A DNA stretch of 64,000 nt from Alkalicoccobacillus porphyridii (GTDB lineage Bacteria > Bacillota > Bacilli > Bacillales > Bacillaceae_D): the NCBI RefSeq assembly GCF_007293315.1, contig NZ_VLXZ01000005.1, positions 1 to 64,000 on the forward strand, in the 5' to 3' direction. Positions 32,982 to 41,515 of this stretch are shown piece after piece. The notes below the pieces were generated by a model, which saw only the letters and a list, made by a program, of their open reading frames with translations, was not told the DNA's origin and ran no database searches. Position 1 is the stretch's first letter; every line of letters starts with the position of its first letter. A program made the position numbers and the translations under genes.

Positions 32982-33870
32982 TATGATTACCTTCTTTATT
33001 TTCCCTATTTTTCAAAAGCTGTTTTACCCATTGCCGCTCTTCTTTCATTGGCATGCGTGCATCTATGTATAGACATAGCGCTTCAATTAATATGGTTTGC
33101 TTAGGATCATGAAAATATTGACTTAACTGTTCAATTGCCTGCTTAACCTCCTGCTTTGTATGAAACGGGAGCTGCTCGGACTTTATTATTAACCGTTCCT
33201 TCATCTGCTCAAATAGCTCGACTTCAGTCTTCTGTTCCTTTTCAACATTAAATCGTTCATAATCACTCATTAATTCTGAGGTTAGCACAACTTTTGGTTT
33301 ATTGGTTGAGTAGACCAGCATGTCCAGATGAGCCATAAGCATCTTTGCAATATGAGTTTTGTCGATGTCTTTATGGTCATTCATCATCAGAATAATATAT
33401 TCTCTCATCGTCCCTTGAAAAACAATGACCAAATCCCAGATATAAGAAGAAGCATCCTCTCCATATGCTTCAAGTAAACTGTGTTTATGCCAATTTAGCA
33501 GTGCTGCCTTGGTCCGTCTCATCAGTTCCTTTACATTAGGATTTTGATGCAATGGCATCGTGCGGAAAATAAGGTCAACAAATACACGTTGCTCCTGATT
33601 CACTTCGAGCTCTAACATAATTTTTTGTTTCAGTCGTTCTTTTTTTGAAAGAGAGGTATCCACAGTAATCTCTTGAGCTCGTTGAAACATTTTTTGCAGA
33701 CTGTTTTCAAATACCTGAATTAATAAGTCTTCTTTTGAGTCAAAATATTTATAGAGTGAGGCTTTGGATATTCTACACTCTTCAGCAATACGCTGCATGG
33801 AAGTGGTCATGTATCCTTCTTGAGAGAATAACTTTAATGCGGTATCAATAATCGTATGTTTCATTTTCAT
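32971..33870 (-). CDS. TetR family repressor of the MFS pump
   Basis: A 299-residue regulator, longer than usual (about 190-220). The helix-turn-helix lies at residues 5-50 (TALKLFSQEGYMTTSMQRIA and KASLYKYFDSKEDL). After a ligand domain there is an additional C-terminal part (from about residue 200), rich in Glu, Gln and Arg. It is translationally coupled to the pump and probably represses the promoter at 33934. Confidence 0.88.
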   Translation of the reverse strand: MKMKHTIIDTALKLFSQEGYMTTSMQRIAEECRISKASLYKYFDSKEDLLIQVFENSLQKMFQRAQEITVDTSLSKKERLKQKIMLELEVNQEQRVFVDLIFRTMPLHQNPNVKELMRRTKAALLNWHKHSLLEAYGEDASSYIWDLVIVFQGTMREYIILMMNDHKDIDKTHIAKMLMAHLDMLVYSTNKPKVVLTSELMSDYERFNVEKEQKTEVELFEQMKERLIIKSEQLPFHTKQEVKQAIEQLSQYFHDPKQTILIEALCLYIDARMPMKEERQWVKQLLKNRENKEGNHNDK

Positions 33871-33908
33871 GTGTCCTACTTTCTTTCGATAACTCGTCGG
33901 TCACAAAA

Positions 33909-33922
33909 AAACCGGTCAGTTT
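33909..33922. promoter_or_regulatory. Probable operator of the TetR/MFS operon
   Basis: AAACCGGTCAGTTT has inverted AAAC/GTTT ends around CGGTCA and a second GGTCA half-site about 18 bp away (33898-33902). It lies between the promoter and the TetR start codon. Confidence 0.5.
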
Positions 33923-33933
33923 CCACTCATGAA

Positions 33934-33962
33934 ATTATATTAGACTCACGAAATATAGTCAA
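33934..33962 (-). promoter_or_regulatory. Sigma-A promoter of the TetR/MFS operon
   Basis: TTGACT, 17 nt, TATAAT on the minus strand, one mismatch from consensus. Confidence 0.8.
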
Positions 33963-33971
33963 TATTTCAGC

Positions 33972-34011
33972 CCAAAAAAACCGAACACACGTATGATACG
34001 CCTGTTCGGTT
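33972..34011. terminator. Bidirectional terminator behind the baeRF gene
   Basis: AACCGAACA (33979-33987) pairs with TGTTCGGTT (34003-34011); a T run follows on the minus strand. Confidence 0.85.
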
Positions 34012-34034
34012 CGTTTGATTATATTCCTTCAGCC

Positions 34035-34814
34035 TTACGAAGCAAATAACTCATCAATGATTTGGTGAGATTTTAATTTTGTTAAATTCTTTTTAATCAC
34101 TTCCACATTGTTGAGTGTTAATTGCTTTTCAAACTCGCTTGTAGTATCAGGTGATCCCACTAGATAGATTCCATTCCATCCATTCTTTTTAGCTTTCTTT
34201 TGTACTTTTTGAGCTAATTGCTTGTACCACCGCTGTTGATTCGCATCAAAACGTTGATCGAATTGATCCTTTTGAATAGCAGCACCCACTCTTTCACTTG
34301 AGCCTGATCCCTGATACATTTTCCAGTCTTCTGACTCTGCATCCCAGCAATAGGTAGATTCATTTTCCACTTCACCTAGGCTTGTTTCTATGGCTACAAC
34401 ATCCTGCTTCTGAATAAGAAGGATACCCGCTTTAGGGAAATCAGTCATTTTTTGTTCTAATTGCTCTAGGGCTGGTTGTCTTTCCCATCTAAAATCGTTT
34501 TCCACTGTTACCTGTAGCTTCTTTAGAATCCAATCACCATCGTTTGAACCAATAAAAAGCAAAGAACGTGGCATGGATGTTTGAACATTTAATATTTGCT
34601 CTTCAGCAATTTTTGATATTTTTTTGTACGTTTTCATTTCTTCTTGCGAACTGCTATCTAAGTACTCTTCTAGCTTTTTTAAGCCATTTTTTAATCTGAT
34701 TTTCCATTCGCCCTTTTTTTGGTCAACCTGTGTCTGATTTGTGTTTAAATAAATAGTTAAGCACCCATTTTCACATTGTCGAGCCTTTAGTTCTTGGAGT
34801 TCTTCTGTATTCAT
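34035..34814 (-). CDS. VLRF1/baeRF-type release-factor-fold protein
   Basis: A 259-residue soluble protein that resembles the bacterial archaeo-eukaryotic release factor (baeRF) families related to eRF1/Vms1. Seen are CLTIYLNTN at the N-terminus, an RSLLFIGSNDGDW segment, SERVGAAIQKDQFDQRFDAN and NGIYLVGSPDTTSEFEKQL. Roles proposed for the superfamily are in ribosome rescue or peptidyl-tRNA hydrolysis; this member's role is unproven. AGGAGG precedes ATG 34814. Confidence 0.65.
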   Translation of the reverse strand: MNTEELQELKARQCENGCLTIYLNTNQTQVDQKKGEWKIRLKNGLKKLEEYLDSSSQEEMKTYKKISKIAEEQILNVQTSMPRSLLFIGSNDGDWILKKLQVTVENDFRWERQPALEQLEQKMTDFPKAGILLIQKQDVVAIETSLGEVENESTYCWDAESEDWKMYQGSGSSERVGAAIQKDQFDQRFDANQQRWYKQLAQKVQKKAKKNGWNGIYLVGSPDTTSEFEKQLTLNNVEVIKKNLTKLKSHQIIDELFAS

Positions 34815-34899
34815 TTTAAATAGCCCTCCTTGAATGGTTAAATCTTATAATGCTATACGATTCATTATACCTTCTAAAAAGTTCTATTAAACCTATATT

Positions 34900-35177
34900 C
34901 GATCTTTCCCAACACAAAAAGCGGATGGGACAGAACTACAAAGAACTATATCATTATCATAAAAGACGAACGATGTAACTGCTGTAGAATGGTCTGCCAC
35001 GTGCTTTCCTTAATAAGTTGAACTATATTCCTCTCACTTGCTACATCCAAGTAAAACCAACTTCTTATGTAGGAAAGTTACTTAGACTCTGCGTGTGCGT
35101 GTGTATATCCTAGATACCTGCTACTAACCTAAGCGGAGTGTATTTCTGGAGTGACACTATCCTCGTTTGTGCAATAA
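34900..35177 (-). repeat. Outer flank of the T-A composite, element A absent
   Basis: The stretch GTATATCCTAGATACCTGCTACTA (about 35104-35127) followed by AAGCGGA and then GTGTATTTCTGGAGTGACACTATCCTCGTTTG-like linker matches the sequence on both sides of A3, but the A body is missing. Elsewhere in 34815-35177 I see only worn repeat sequence and no gene. Confidence 0.45.
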
Positions 35178-35224
35178 AAAAGCTGAAAAATGAATAGAGA
35201 GAACTCCAACATTCTTCAGCTTTT
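35178..35224 (-). terminator. T hairpin copy T4, terminator of ohr
   Basis: AAAAGCTGAA (35178-35187) pairs with TTCAGCTTTT (35215-35224), 19 nt behind the ohr stop. Confidence 0.8.
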
Positions 35225-35243
35225 AGATTTGTTATAATACTTC

Positions 35244-35654
35244 TTATTTTGTTTCAACTGATAGCGTTACATCTATGTTGCCTCGGGTTGCTTTTGAGTA
35301 TGGGCAGAAATCATGAGCTTTTTCTACAAGATCTTCTGCTTCATCTTGTGACACCCCACCAATTAATGCTTTTAGCTCAACAGCAATTTTAAAGCCATCA
35401 TCTGTTGGATCCTTAACCAAGCTTACTTCTGCTGTAATCTCAGAATCAATTTCCTTTTGTTCCTTAGATGCAATCAAGTTCAAGGCACCATCAAAGCAAG
35501 AGGAGTATCCAGCTGCGAATAACTGCTCAGGGTTTGTCCCACCAGACGTTCCTGGTTTTACAAGATCAATATCAATGTTAGAGTCACTCGATTTGACATG
35601 ACCTTCTCTTCCTCCAACTGCAGTTGCTTTTGAAGTGTAAACGACTTCTGCCAT
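35244..35654 (-). CDS. ohr: Organic hydroperoxide reductase, Ohr/OsmC family
   Basis: Reduces organic peroxides with two redox-active cysteines. The 136-residue protein has GGTNPEQLFAAGYSSCFDGAL with the peroxidatic Cys and HDFCPYSKATRGNIDV with the resolving Cys. No OhrR gene is adjacent. GGGAGAG precedes ATG 35654. Confidence 0.94.
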   Translation of the reverse strand: MAEVVYTSKATAVGGREGHVKSSDSNIDIDLVKPGTSGGTNPEQLFAAGYSSCFDGALNLIASKEQKEIDSEITAEVSLVKDPTDDGFKIAVELKALIGGVSQDEAEDLVEKAHDFCPYSKATRGNIDVTLSVETK

Positions 35655-35821
35655 CTAGAATCTCTCCCTTTAATTGAAAATTATCACACAGTATTCTATT
35701 CACAATTAAGCATGAGTTTAAACATTAAATTATTTTTACTTACAAATGACTATATGTCATGTTTTGATTAGGCCTTTTTCAGGAATACTAAGGAAACCAA
35801 CAATTATGGGAGGTATTTATT

Positions 35822-36244
35822 ATGGATCAAGCGACACTAAAAAAAGAAATTGAACAAATTATGGATCGCCATTCAACGGGGACACTAGCCACAGTGATAA
35901 ATGATAAACCATCCTCAAGGTATATGACGTTTTTTCACGAAGGGTTAACTTTATACACTCCAACTAGCATTGACACTCACAAGGCAGAGGAAATAGAAGC
36001 CAATTCTAATATCCATGTCTTATTAGGTTATACAGGAGAAGGATATAATGATGCGTACATTGAGTTTGAAGGAGAAGCTATCATGAGGAGCGACTCTGAA
36101 ACCAAAGAACGTTTTTGGATTGACCATTTAAATGAATATTTTGATGGGCAGGAAGACCCAAAGCTAGTGTTCTTAGAACTAATACCAAGAAACATCCGTC
36201 TCATGAATCGATCCGGTGAAAATCCACAGGAGCTTTCCATTTAA
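35822..36244 (+). CDS. General stress protein, pyridoxamine-phosphate-oxidase fold (YdaG-like)
   Basis: A 140-residue split-barrel protein like B. subtilis general stress protein YdaG. Features are GTLATVINDKPSSRYM, LTLYTPTS, HKAEEIEANSNIHVLLGY and EPKLVFLELIPRNIRL-like strand near the end. Flavin or heme binding is typical for the fold. GGGAGG precedes ATG 35822. YdaG is sigma-B controlled in B. subtilis; I could not find a convincing sigma-B promoter here. Confidence 0.82.
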   Translation: MDQATLKKEIEQIMDRHSTGTLATVINDKPSSRYMTFFHEGLTLYTPTSIDTHKAEEIEANSNIHVLLGYTGEGYNDAYIEFEGEAIMRSDSETKERFWIDHLNEYFDGQEDPKLVFLELIPRNIRLMNRSGENPQELSI

Positions 36245-36303
36245 TTAGAGGGCATCCTTAAATTCAAATATGGGACTGATTGTATAAACTACAAGATATT
36301 CCG

Positions 36304-36340
36304 AACCATTATGTGTAGACAAACATAATGGTTTTTTTAT
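36304..36340 (+). terminator. Terminator of the YdaG-like gene
   Basis: AACCATTATGT (36304-36314) pairs with ACATAATGGTT (36323-36333), followed by TTTTT. Confidence 0.9.
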
Positions 36341-36381
36341 ATGTTCCCGATAGAGTCCATGCTTGTATATAATTTAGTTTT

Positions 36382-36797
36382 GTTTCTTCGGCTATCGCTC
36401 CCGAAAATGGGGGGACTTACTGCGGCAAGGTAATGAGCTAATTTGGATCCGCCATCTTATTTCAATGAACCTTTTCATCGAGTCCACTTAAAAAGTCATC
36501 TAAAACTAAGCTAATGTGCACCGCTACAGGAGAAAACTTCGCTTTCCATGGGAACGGCATCAGCCATTGAAGTGGAAGGGCGCCACTTCAATGTCGGTCT
36601 GCCTCGTTTCTGTTCCGTAGGAGTCTACGTTTTCTCCTTCCGCTCATGTTCCCGATCAGACAAATGACCAACATTCCTTTTAAGGAAATAAGGCTGTTTT
36701 TTGTTTAAAAGAAGATTCACTATCATATAAAATTACTTTTTCAGTGGCTTCCTTTTATCCCACAGGTGTCGGCCTCCATTTTCGTCCGCTTGTTTAG
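36382..36797 (+). repeat. Element A copy (A4), split by element B4
   Basis: Plus-strand A element; left part 36382-36480 (TTCTTCGGCTATCGCTCCCG to AACCTTTTCATCG), right part 36750-36797 (CCACAGGTGTCGGCC to GTCCGCTTG). Together with its flank TTTAGATAGGTATTGAAATC it fills most of the 36341-37000 gap. Confidence 0.8.
36482..36749 (-). mobile_element. Element B copy (B4), MITE-like
   Basis: About 268 bp with ends GTCCACTTAAAAAGTCAT and ATTACTTTTTCAGTGGC. The central hairpin CATTGAAGTGG/CCACTTCAATG (36565-36575, 36583-36593) is perfect and differs in sequence from that of B10, showing compensatory change. B4 reads opposite to its host A4. Confidence 0.75.
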
Positions 36798-36971
36798 ATA
36801 GGTATTGAAATCAGTGTTTACACAATCATCAGGGCTTTACCATGTTCCCTAACTTCATTACTCAAATTACTCTTGTTTGCTATTGCCTCTGATAAAAAGT
36901 CTTTCCTTCCTTCCGTAAGAGCAAAGTTCCTACACCCACATACACTACTAACAATGATAGTATGTCGCTTT

Positions 36972-37018
36972 ACTGAATGGACGATTAACATTTAGGCGAT
37001 ACTGTATAACCATTCAGT
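36972..37018 (+). promoter_or_regulatory. Inverted repeat before the alpha/beta hydrolase gene
   Basis: ACTGAATGG (36972-36980) and CCATTCAGT (37010-37018), 9-bp arms 29 nt apart, with a TATAAC -10-like sequence at 37005-37010 between them. It may be a split operator or an mRNA hairpin; it ends 18 nt before the start codon. Confidence 0.45.
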
Positions 37019-37036
37019 AGGGAAAGGGTGTTCATT

Positions 37037-37789
37037 ATGTACTCATTTATCGATATCGGCAATACAAGCCAAGAGACTCTGGTTTTAATCCATGGCTTAG
37101 GAAGTAAAAAAGAGTCTTGGGCCTTCCAGCTTGAATTAGCAGAACATTTTAGAGTGATCGTACCAGACCTTAGAGGTCATGGTGAATCTATCATCGAAGA
37201 AGATATCAGCCTAAAAAGCTTTGCTTCAGATATTCTAGCATTATTAGATTCTTTACAAATTACTAAGGCTCATTTTTGCGGATTATCACTTGGAGGTATT
37301 GTTGCACAGGAAATTCTTCGCAGATCTCCAGATAGGGTTCAGTCCTTAATCCTTTCTAATACAAGCTCCTATATTCCGTACTCTTTGGGCTATATGGCTG
37401 TTGAAGGTCGAAGAGCAAAGCTGGATACATTAAATGATGAAGATTATGAGCGACATGTTTTATCATTATGTCTTGATAAAGCTTTGGAAGAGGAACATTT
37501 TGAAGCGTTACGCTTAATGCTCTTCAAAATTAATCGAAATACCTACTTACGCGCAGCAAACAGCGTGGTTGGTGTGAACTATACTCATACCCTTTTCCTA
37601 AACCCCAGACCCACATTGGTTATTGGATCTTTATTTGATCGAATTACCTATTATGTTAATGCCCTAACTACAAACGTGTCTGCTCCTTTTTCAACTCTAA
37701 AAACGTTAACGAGTGCAAGTCACGTTCCTCATATTGAAGAGCCGCAGGTGTACAATAAACTAGTTAAATCATTCATTCATCAACTTTAA
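37037..37789 (+). CDS. Alpha/beta hydrolase
   Basis: A 250-residue soluble hydrolase of the 3-oxoadipate enol-lactonase-like group. Oxyanion region is VLIHGLGSKKESW, the nucleophile Ser lies in FCGLSLGGIVA, the acid probably in VIGSLFDRIT, and the His in SASHVPHIEEP. ATG 37037 is 8 nt behind AAAGGG; the longer GTG start at 37028 overlaps that site. It stands alone between repeat-rich gaps. Substrate unknown; it might be a lactonase or esterase. Confidence 0.82.
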   Translation: MYSFIDIGNTSQETLVLIHGLGSKKESWAFQLELAEHFRVIVPDLRGHGESIIEEDISLKSFASDILALLDSLQITKAHFCGLSLGGIVAQEILRRSPDRVQSLILSNTSSYIPYSLGYMAVEGRRAKLDTLNDEDYERHVLSLCLDKALEEEHFEALRLMLFKINRNTYLRAANSVVGVNYTHTLFLNPRPTLVIGSLFDRITYYVNALTTNVSAPFSTLKTLTSASHVPHIEEPQVYNKLVKSFIHQL

Positions 37790-37814
37790 GATCTAGTATC
37801 GTATGGAGCTTCTA

Positions 37815-37962
37815 TGCTAGGAAGAGAGGGGAGGCTCCGCTTCGGAAATATACTGCGCTTTCTGTGGGCGGCTGTTGAGCCCCTTTATGCTTACGCACTG
37901 CAGTGTCTCACCTAGGCCTTAGCTCCCACTGGAGGCTCCGTGTATTTCCTACGCTGGTTTAT
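37815..37962 (+). repeat. Repeat type R3, GC-rich inverted-repeat element
   Basis: GAGGCTCCGCTTCGGAAATA near the left and GGAGGCTCCGTGTATTTCC near the right bracket a structured interior containing GTGTCTCACC. It resembles, from memory, intergenic palindromic repeats common in other Bacillaceae. Only one copy in this window. Confidence 0.5.
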
Positions 37963-38580
37963 GCTTACTTTTCATTCAGTGCTAAACTCAGTCTGTCATT
38001 CTGATTCGAGAGCTCTGAGTTTAGGTAAGTTATTCTCTTTCTAATATACGTCAAAAAGAATATGTGGTTTGCACAGAACGATATCTTACTGATAAAAAAA
38101 TCGAACCACGCTACAAGATAATTATCATCCTCATAAAGTTGATGCCCATCACTCACCAAGCGGATGAAAAGGTGGCTACTGAAAAAGACATATTACCTTA
38201 AATATTAATGCTATTTTAATGACGAGAAAAATGAACAAGGTCTCTCTTGTCACAAGGATATCGGGAATGAGAGGTAGATCGCAAAGTGCAGAAAATATAC
38301 CGGAAGACTAGCTAAACACGTGTGCGTAAGTCGGTAAGCACAGCCAATCCACCACCAGCCCCACCCCAATGATGGAAAATGCGCGAAAAAGCGGAGTGCC
38401 TGCGCGAAAGCCAAAAGCGCAGCCAATTTACTTCAAGGGTTGAGGCCGTAGCCGAAGAATCCATTCTCAAATTCCTTCCAAATTCTCCTTGGACGTATAT
38501 GTGCTTGAATACCAGAAATCCTGTGTAAGAAAGTTATGCAGACTTTAGGTGTGTCATTTCTCATAAACTTGATGCCCATC
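37963..38580. repeat. Worn composite repeat remnants
   Basis: Pieces of the A/B/T flanks recur here: CATCACTCACCAAGCGGA at 38149-38166 and again at 38577-38594, and TTCAAGGGTTGAGGCCGTAG at 38433-38452, which echoes element B. The GCGCGAAA pair at 38376-38425 is listed separately. No believable gene. Confidence 0.45.
38376..38425. repeat. Two-unit echo of the GCGCGAAA array
   Basis: TGCGCGAAAAAGCGGAGTGC then TGCGCGAAAG 21 bp later, nearly identical to 171-222 of the left-end array. Confidence 0.5.
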
Positions 38581-38588
38581 ACTCACCA

Positions 38589-38722
38589 AGCGGACGAAAA
38601 TGGCGGGCCGACACCTGCGGGATGAAGAGGTTCATTGTGATAAATCGACGGAGTCGGGTTAGCTCAATACCTCCTCGCGGTAAGCGTGCCCCCATTTTCG
38701 GGAGCGGCAGCCGAAGAACCAT
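38589..38722 (-). repeat. Element A copy (A5), uninterrupted
   Basis: Complete A element in tandem with A6, same orientation, about 125 bp apart. GCGGACGAAAATGGCGGGCC at the start, GAAGAACC at the end. Confidence 0.85.
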
Positions 38723-38847
38723 TCTCAGATTCCCTCCAAATTCTCCTTTTACATATATCTGCTTAAATACTAGCAATCCTTTGTAAAAAAACTATGTAGG
38801 CTCTACGTCTATCACTTCTCATATCCTTGATCCCCCGTAACCCCATC

Positions 38848-38982
38848 AAGCGAATGAAAATGGAGGGTCACACCTGCGGGATGAAGAGGTTCATTATTGT
38901 GATAAATCGACGTAGTCGGGTTAGCTCAATACCTCCCCGCGGTAAGCATGCCCCCATTTTCGGGAGCGGCAACGAAGAGCCG
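38848..38982 (-). repeat. Element A copy (A6), uninterrupted
   Basis: Complete A element with minor changes (an extra trinucleotide in TTCATTATTGTGATAAATCG). Followed at the usual 70-80 bp by hairpin T5. Confidence 0.85.
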
Positions 38983-39055
38983 AAATTCAGATAACCTCTA
39001 ATCCCTCCATGTAATTTAATTATGCACACTAAGTGTTTTTGAAGAGACAATACAA

Positions 39056-39102
39056 AAAAGCTGAACAATGGATGGAACTGACTCCAACATTCCTCAGCTT
39101 TT
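39056..39102 (-). terminator. T hairpin copy T5, terminator of phaA
   Basis: AAAAGCTGAA (39056-39065) pairs with CTCAGCTTTT (39093-39102) with one mismatch, 70 nt behind the thiolase stop codon. Confidence 0.75.
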
Positions 39103-39172
39103 CTATTAGTTATAAAGTTTTGTCCCTGCCACAATATTCGGCGTAAGGAAAAATCATATTATACACTTGATA

Positions 39173-40363
39173 TTATGATCTTTCGATAATGGTTGCTACA
39201 CCCTGTCCTCCGCCAATACATAGAGTAGCTAAACCATATTGTAGCTCTCTACGGTTTAATTCATGAACAAGCGTGACGAGAACTCTAGCACCACTTGCGC
39301 CAATTGGATGACCAAGCGCAATAGCTCCTCCATTAACGTTAACTACGTCCTCGTTTAGCCCAAGGTCGCGACTAACAGCAAGTGATTGAGCAGCAAATGC
39401 TTCATTCGCCTCAACTAAGTGCAGGTCTTCTATTGAAAGACCAGCTTTCTCCAGTGCTTTATTAGTAGCCGGTACTGGCCCGAGGCCCATGACACTAGGA
39501 TCCACACCAGCCGATGCATTCGAACGAATGGTTGCAAGTGGTTTGATGTTAAGCTCTTCGGCTTTTTTTCGGCTCATTATGACAAGTGCCGCTGCACCGT
39601 CGTTAATGCCTGAAGAGTTACCAGCTGTCACTACACCATCCTTTTTAAAAGCCGGACGTAGCTTCCCTAGCTTTGTTGCATTTGACTCAGCTTTTGGAAA
39701 TTCATCTTCCGCGAAGTAAATGGGTTCGCCTTTTCGTTGCGGAATCTCAAGTGGAACAATTTCATCTTGAAAACGTCCTGCTTGGATGGCCGCTGCAGCT
39801 CTTTCTTGACTTCGCCCTGCGAATTGGTCAAGCTCCTCACGCGTTAATCCATATTGTTCACAAATGTTCTCAGCAGTCACACCCATATGATATTCATTAA
39901 ATGCGCAGGTCAAACCATCATGAACCATACTATCCACTACAGTTTGATTTCCCATACGATAACCGGAACGAGCTCCCCCCATTAAATAAGGAGCAAGGCT
40001 CATATTCTCCATTCCCCCAGCTACGATAACATCTGCCTCACCAAGAAGAATTGATTGGGTGGCCAAGTGTACCGCTTTAAGTCCCGATCCACAAACCTTA
40101 TTAATAGTTAGTGACGATACCTCCTCTGGTATTCCAGCCTGAATGGCCGCTTGTCTAGCAGGATTTTGCCCTAGACCTGCTTGTAGTACGTTTCCCATAA
40201 TGACTTCGTCTACTTGGTCAGAGGATATTCCGGATTTCTCTAGTGCCTTTTGAATGACGTGGGCACCAAGAGCTGTGGCAGGGGTGTTCTTCAAAGTCCC
40301 ACCAAAGTTTCCAATGGCTGTTCTTACCGCACTAACAATTACTGCTTCCTGCTCAATCATCAT
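39173..40363 (-). CDS. phaA: Acetyl-CoA C-acetyltransferase (beta-ketothiolase)
   Basis: Condenses two acetyl-CoA to acetoacetyl-CoA, the first step of polyhydroxybutyrate synthesis, or works in reverse in degradation. The 396-residue thiolase has the acylated Cys91 in NKVCGSGLK, the His of [10 protein letters not shown] and Cys382 in CIGGGQG. It follows phaC by 40 nt in the phaR-phaB-phaC-phaA operon; in B. megaterium the pha cluster has no thiolase, so its inclusion here is notable. The symbol rests on this context. Confidence 0.9.
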   Translation of the reverse strand: MMIEQEAVIVSAVRTAIGNFGGTLKNTPATALGAHVIQKALEKSGISSDQVDEVIMGNVLQAGLGQNPARQAAIQAGIPEEVSSLTINKVCGSGLKAVHLATQSILLGEADVIVAGGMENMSLAPYLMGGARSGYRMGNQTVVDSMVHDGLTCAFNEYHMGVTAENICEQYGLTREELDQFAGRSQERAAAAIQAGRFQDEIVPLEIPQRKGEPIYFAEDEFPKAESNATKLGKLRPAFKKDGVVTAGNSSGINDGAAALVIMSRKKAEELNIKPLATIRSNASAGVDPSVMGLGPVPATNKALEKAGLSIEDLHLVEANEAFAAQSLAVSRDLGLNEDVVNVNGGAIALGHPIGASGARVLVTLVHELNRRELQYGLATLCIGGGQGVATIIERS

Positions 40364-40403
40364 TCATCAACTCCATGTTTAAGGTTTTTACCATATTAAT
40401 AAG

Positions 40404-41474
40404 CTAGGATGACCGTTCTGCTAGCCAATCACCAATTGTCGGATACGTAATTGCAACGGCCTTTTTTCCAAAAACAACGGAAACATGGCCAGTTGGAAGC
40501 GCACGATATTCCTTATCTTCACTTGAAATAACATCCATTAGCGCCTTCACTTGATGAGGCTGCGCAATATGATCTCGATCAGCTGCTAGGTTTAAGACAC
40601 TAGCATTAATTTGTTTTAAATCTACTTGAGTTCCACGAATCTTTAATGTACCTTTAATTAGCTTGTTATGTTGATAGAAATCTCGAATCCACTGCTTGTA
40701 TGCTCCTCCCGCAAATGGCACTCCATCTGAGACCCATTTCTGCATTAACTTCCAGCTCTCAATAAAGGTTTCATTATCCGCACGGTCAACTAGACTTACG
40801 TATGGACCATAAAAATTTGTAATGGGCTTAAGCATTTTATTACCGAAGTCAATCATGTCCCCAGGAATTAATCCAAGAGTTTCCACTACCTTATCAATAT
40901 CAAAATACCGTTCATCTACAAATGAGCCATACAATCCTGAATTCTCAAAGTCAAACGGACTTGTTAAAAATACTAAGTTCTTAATGGGTACATCTGGATG
41001 AAGAGCTGCAAAAATTGCCGACATTGTCCCGCCCATACAATACCCCAATAAGGAGCATTCTTTTGCACCAGATGTCCGAAGTACCTTTCGAATAGCCCTC
41101 GGAATATATTCCATTATGTAATCATCCAGCTGCATATCTTTATCTTCCAAACCGGGTTCGCCCCATTCTAAAAGATACACATCAAACCCTTGATCAGTTA
41201 GATATTCAATCAAGCTATTGCCTTTTGTAAGATCTAAGATATAGGGCTTGTTAATTAGAGCATACACCATGAGAAGTGGGACACGAAAGTTTTTTTTCTG
41301 ATTAGGAACAAAACGATAAAGTGTTGACTTATTTTTAGTCCAAATCACCTGCTTTGGTGTCGGTCCAACTTCGGGATCCGCATCCGTTGTCACAACTTCT
41401 ACAGCACGTATAAACCGGGCATAGGAATCAGGAAGAGAATCTGTTAATGGACTTGACCCAAACTGTTTACTCAT
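40404..41474 (-). CDS. phaC: Polyhydroxyalkanoate synthase, class IV catalytic subunit
   Basis: Polymerises 3-hydroxyacyl-CoA into PHA on granules, together with PhaR. The 356-residue protein has the lipase-like box GYCMGG with catalytic Cys146, a general-base region AADRDHI and the His330 of TGHVSVV. The size and lack of an N-terminal extension fit class III/IV synthases, and phaR nearby makes it class IV. ATG 41474 is 9 nt behind AAGGAG; nine upstream codons of the frame are excluded. Confidence 0.95.
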   Translation of the reverse strand: MSKQFGSSPLTDSLPDSYARFIRAVEVVTTDADPEVGPTPKQVIWTKNKSTLYRFVPNQKKNFRVPLLMVYALINKPYILDLTKGNSLIEYLTDQGFDVYLLEWGEPGLEDKDMQLDDYIMEYIPRAIRKVLRTSGAKECSLLGYCMGGTMSAIFAALHPDVPIKNLVFLTSPFDFENSGLYGSFVDERYFDIDKVVETLGLIPGDMIDFGNKMLKPITNFYGPYVSLVDRADNETFIESWKLMQKWVSDGVPFAGGAYKQWIRDFYQHNKLIKGTLKIRGTQVDLKQINASVLNLAADRDHIAQPHQVKALMDVISSEDKEYRALPTGHVSVVFGKKAVAITYPTIGDWLAERSS

Positions 41475-41515
41475 TTTGCACATCTCCTTCGTCAGAATCA
41501 ACTGGCAAACTCAAT

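Noticed and set aside
35760-35800. GTTTTG ... GGAATA before the YdaG-like gene as a sigma-B promoter.
   Set aside because: The -10 differs from GGGWAW in the key G positions and the spacing is 15 nt; not strong enough to list.
37965-38159. Leftward 64-codon frame with a hydrophobic middle.
   Set aside because: No convincing ribosome-binding site, and the region is worn repeat sequence.
38579-39134. Two similar leftward frames (38579-38776 and 38868-39134) that share a C-terminal sequence.
   Set aside because: They are translations of the repeated element A copies A5 and A6; similarity is due to the DNA repeat, and there are no ribosome-binding sites.
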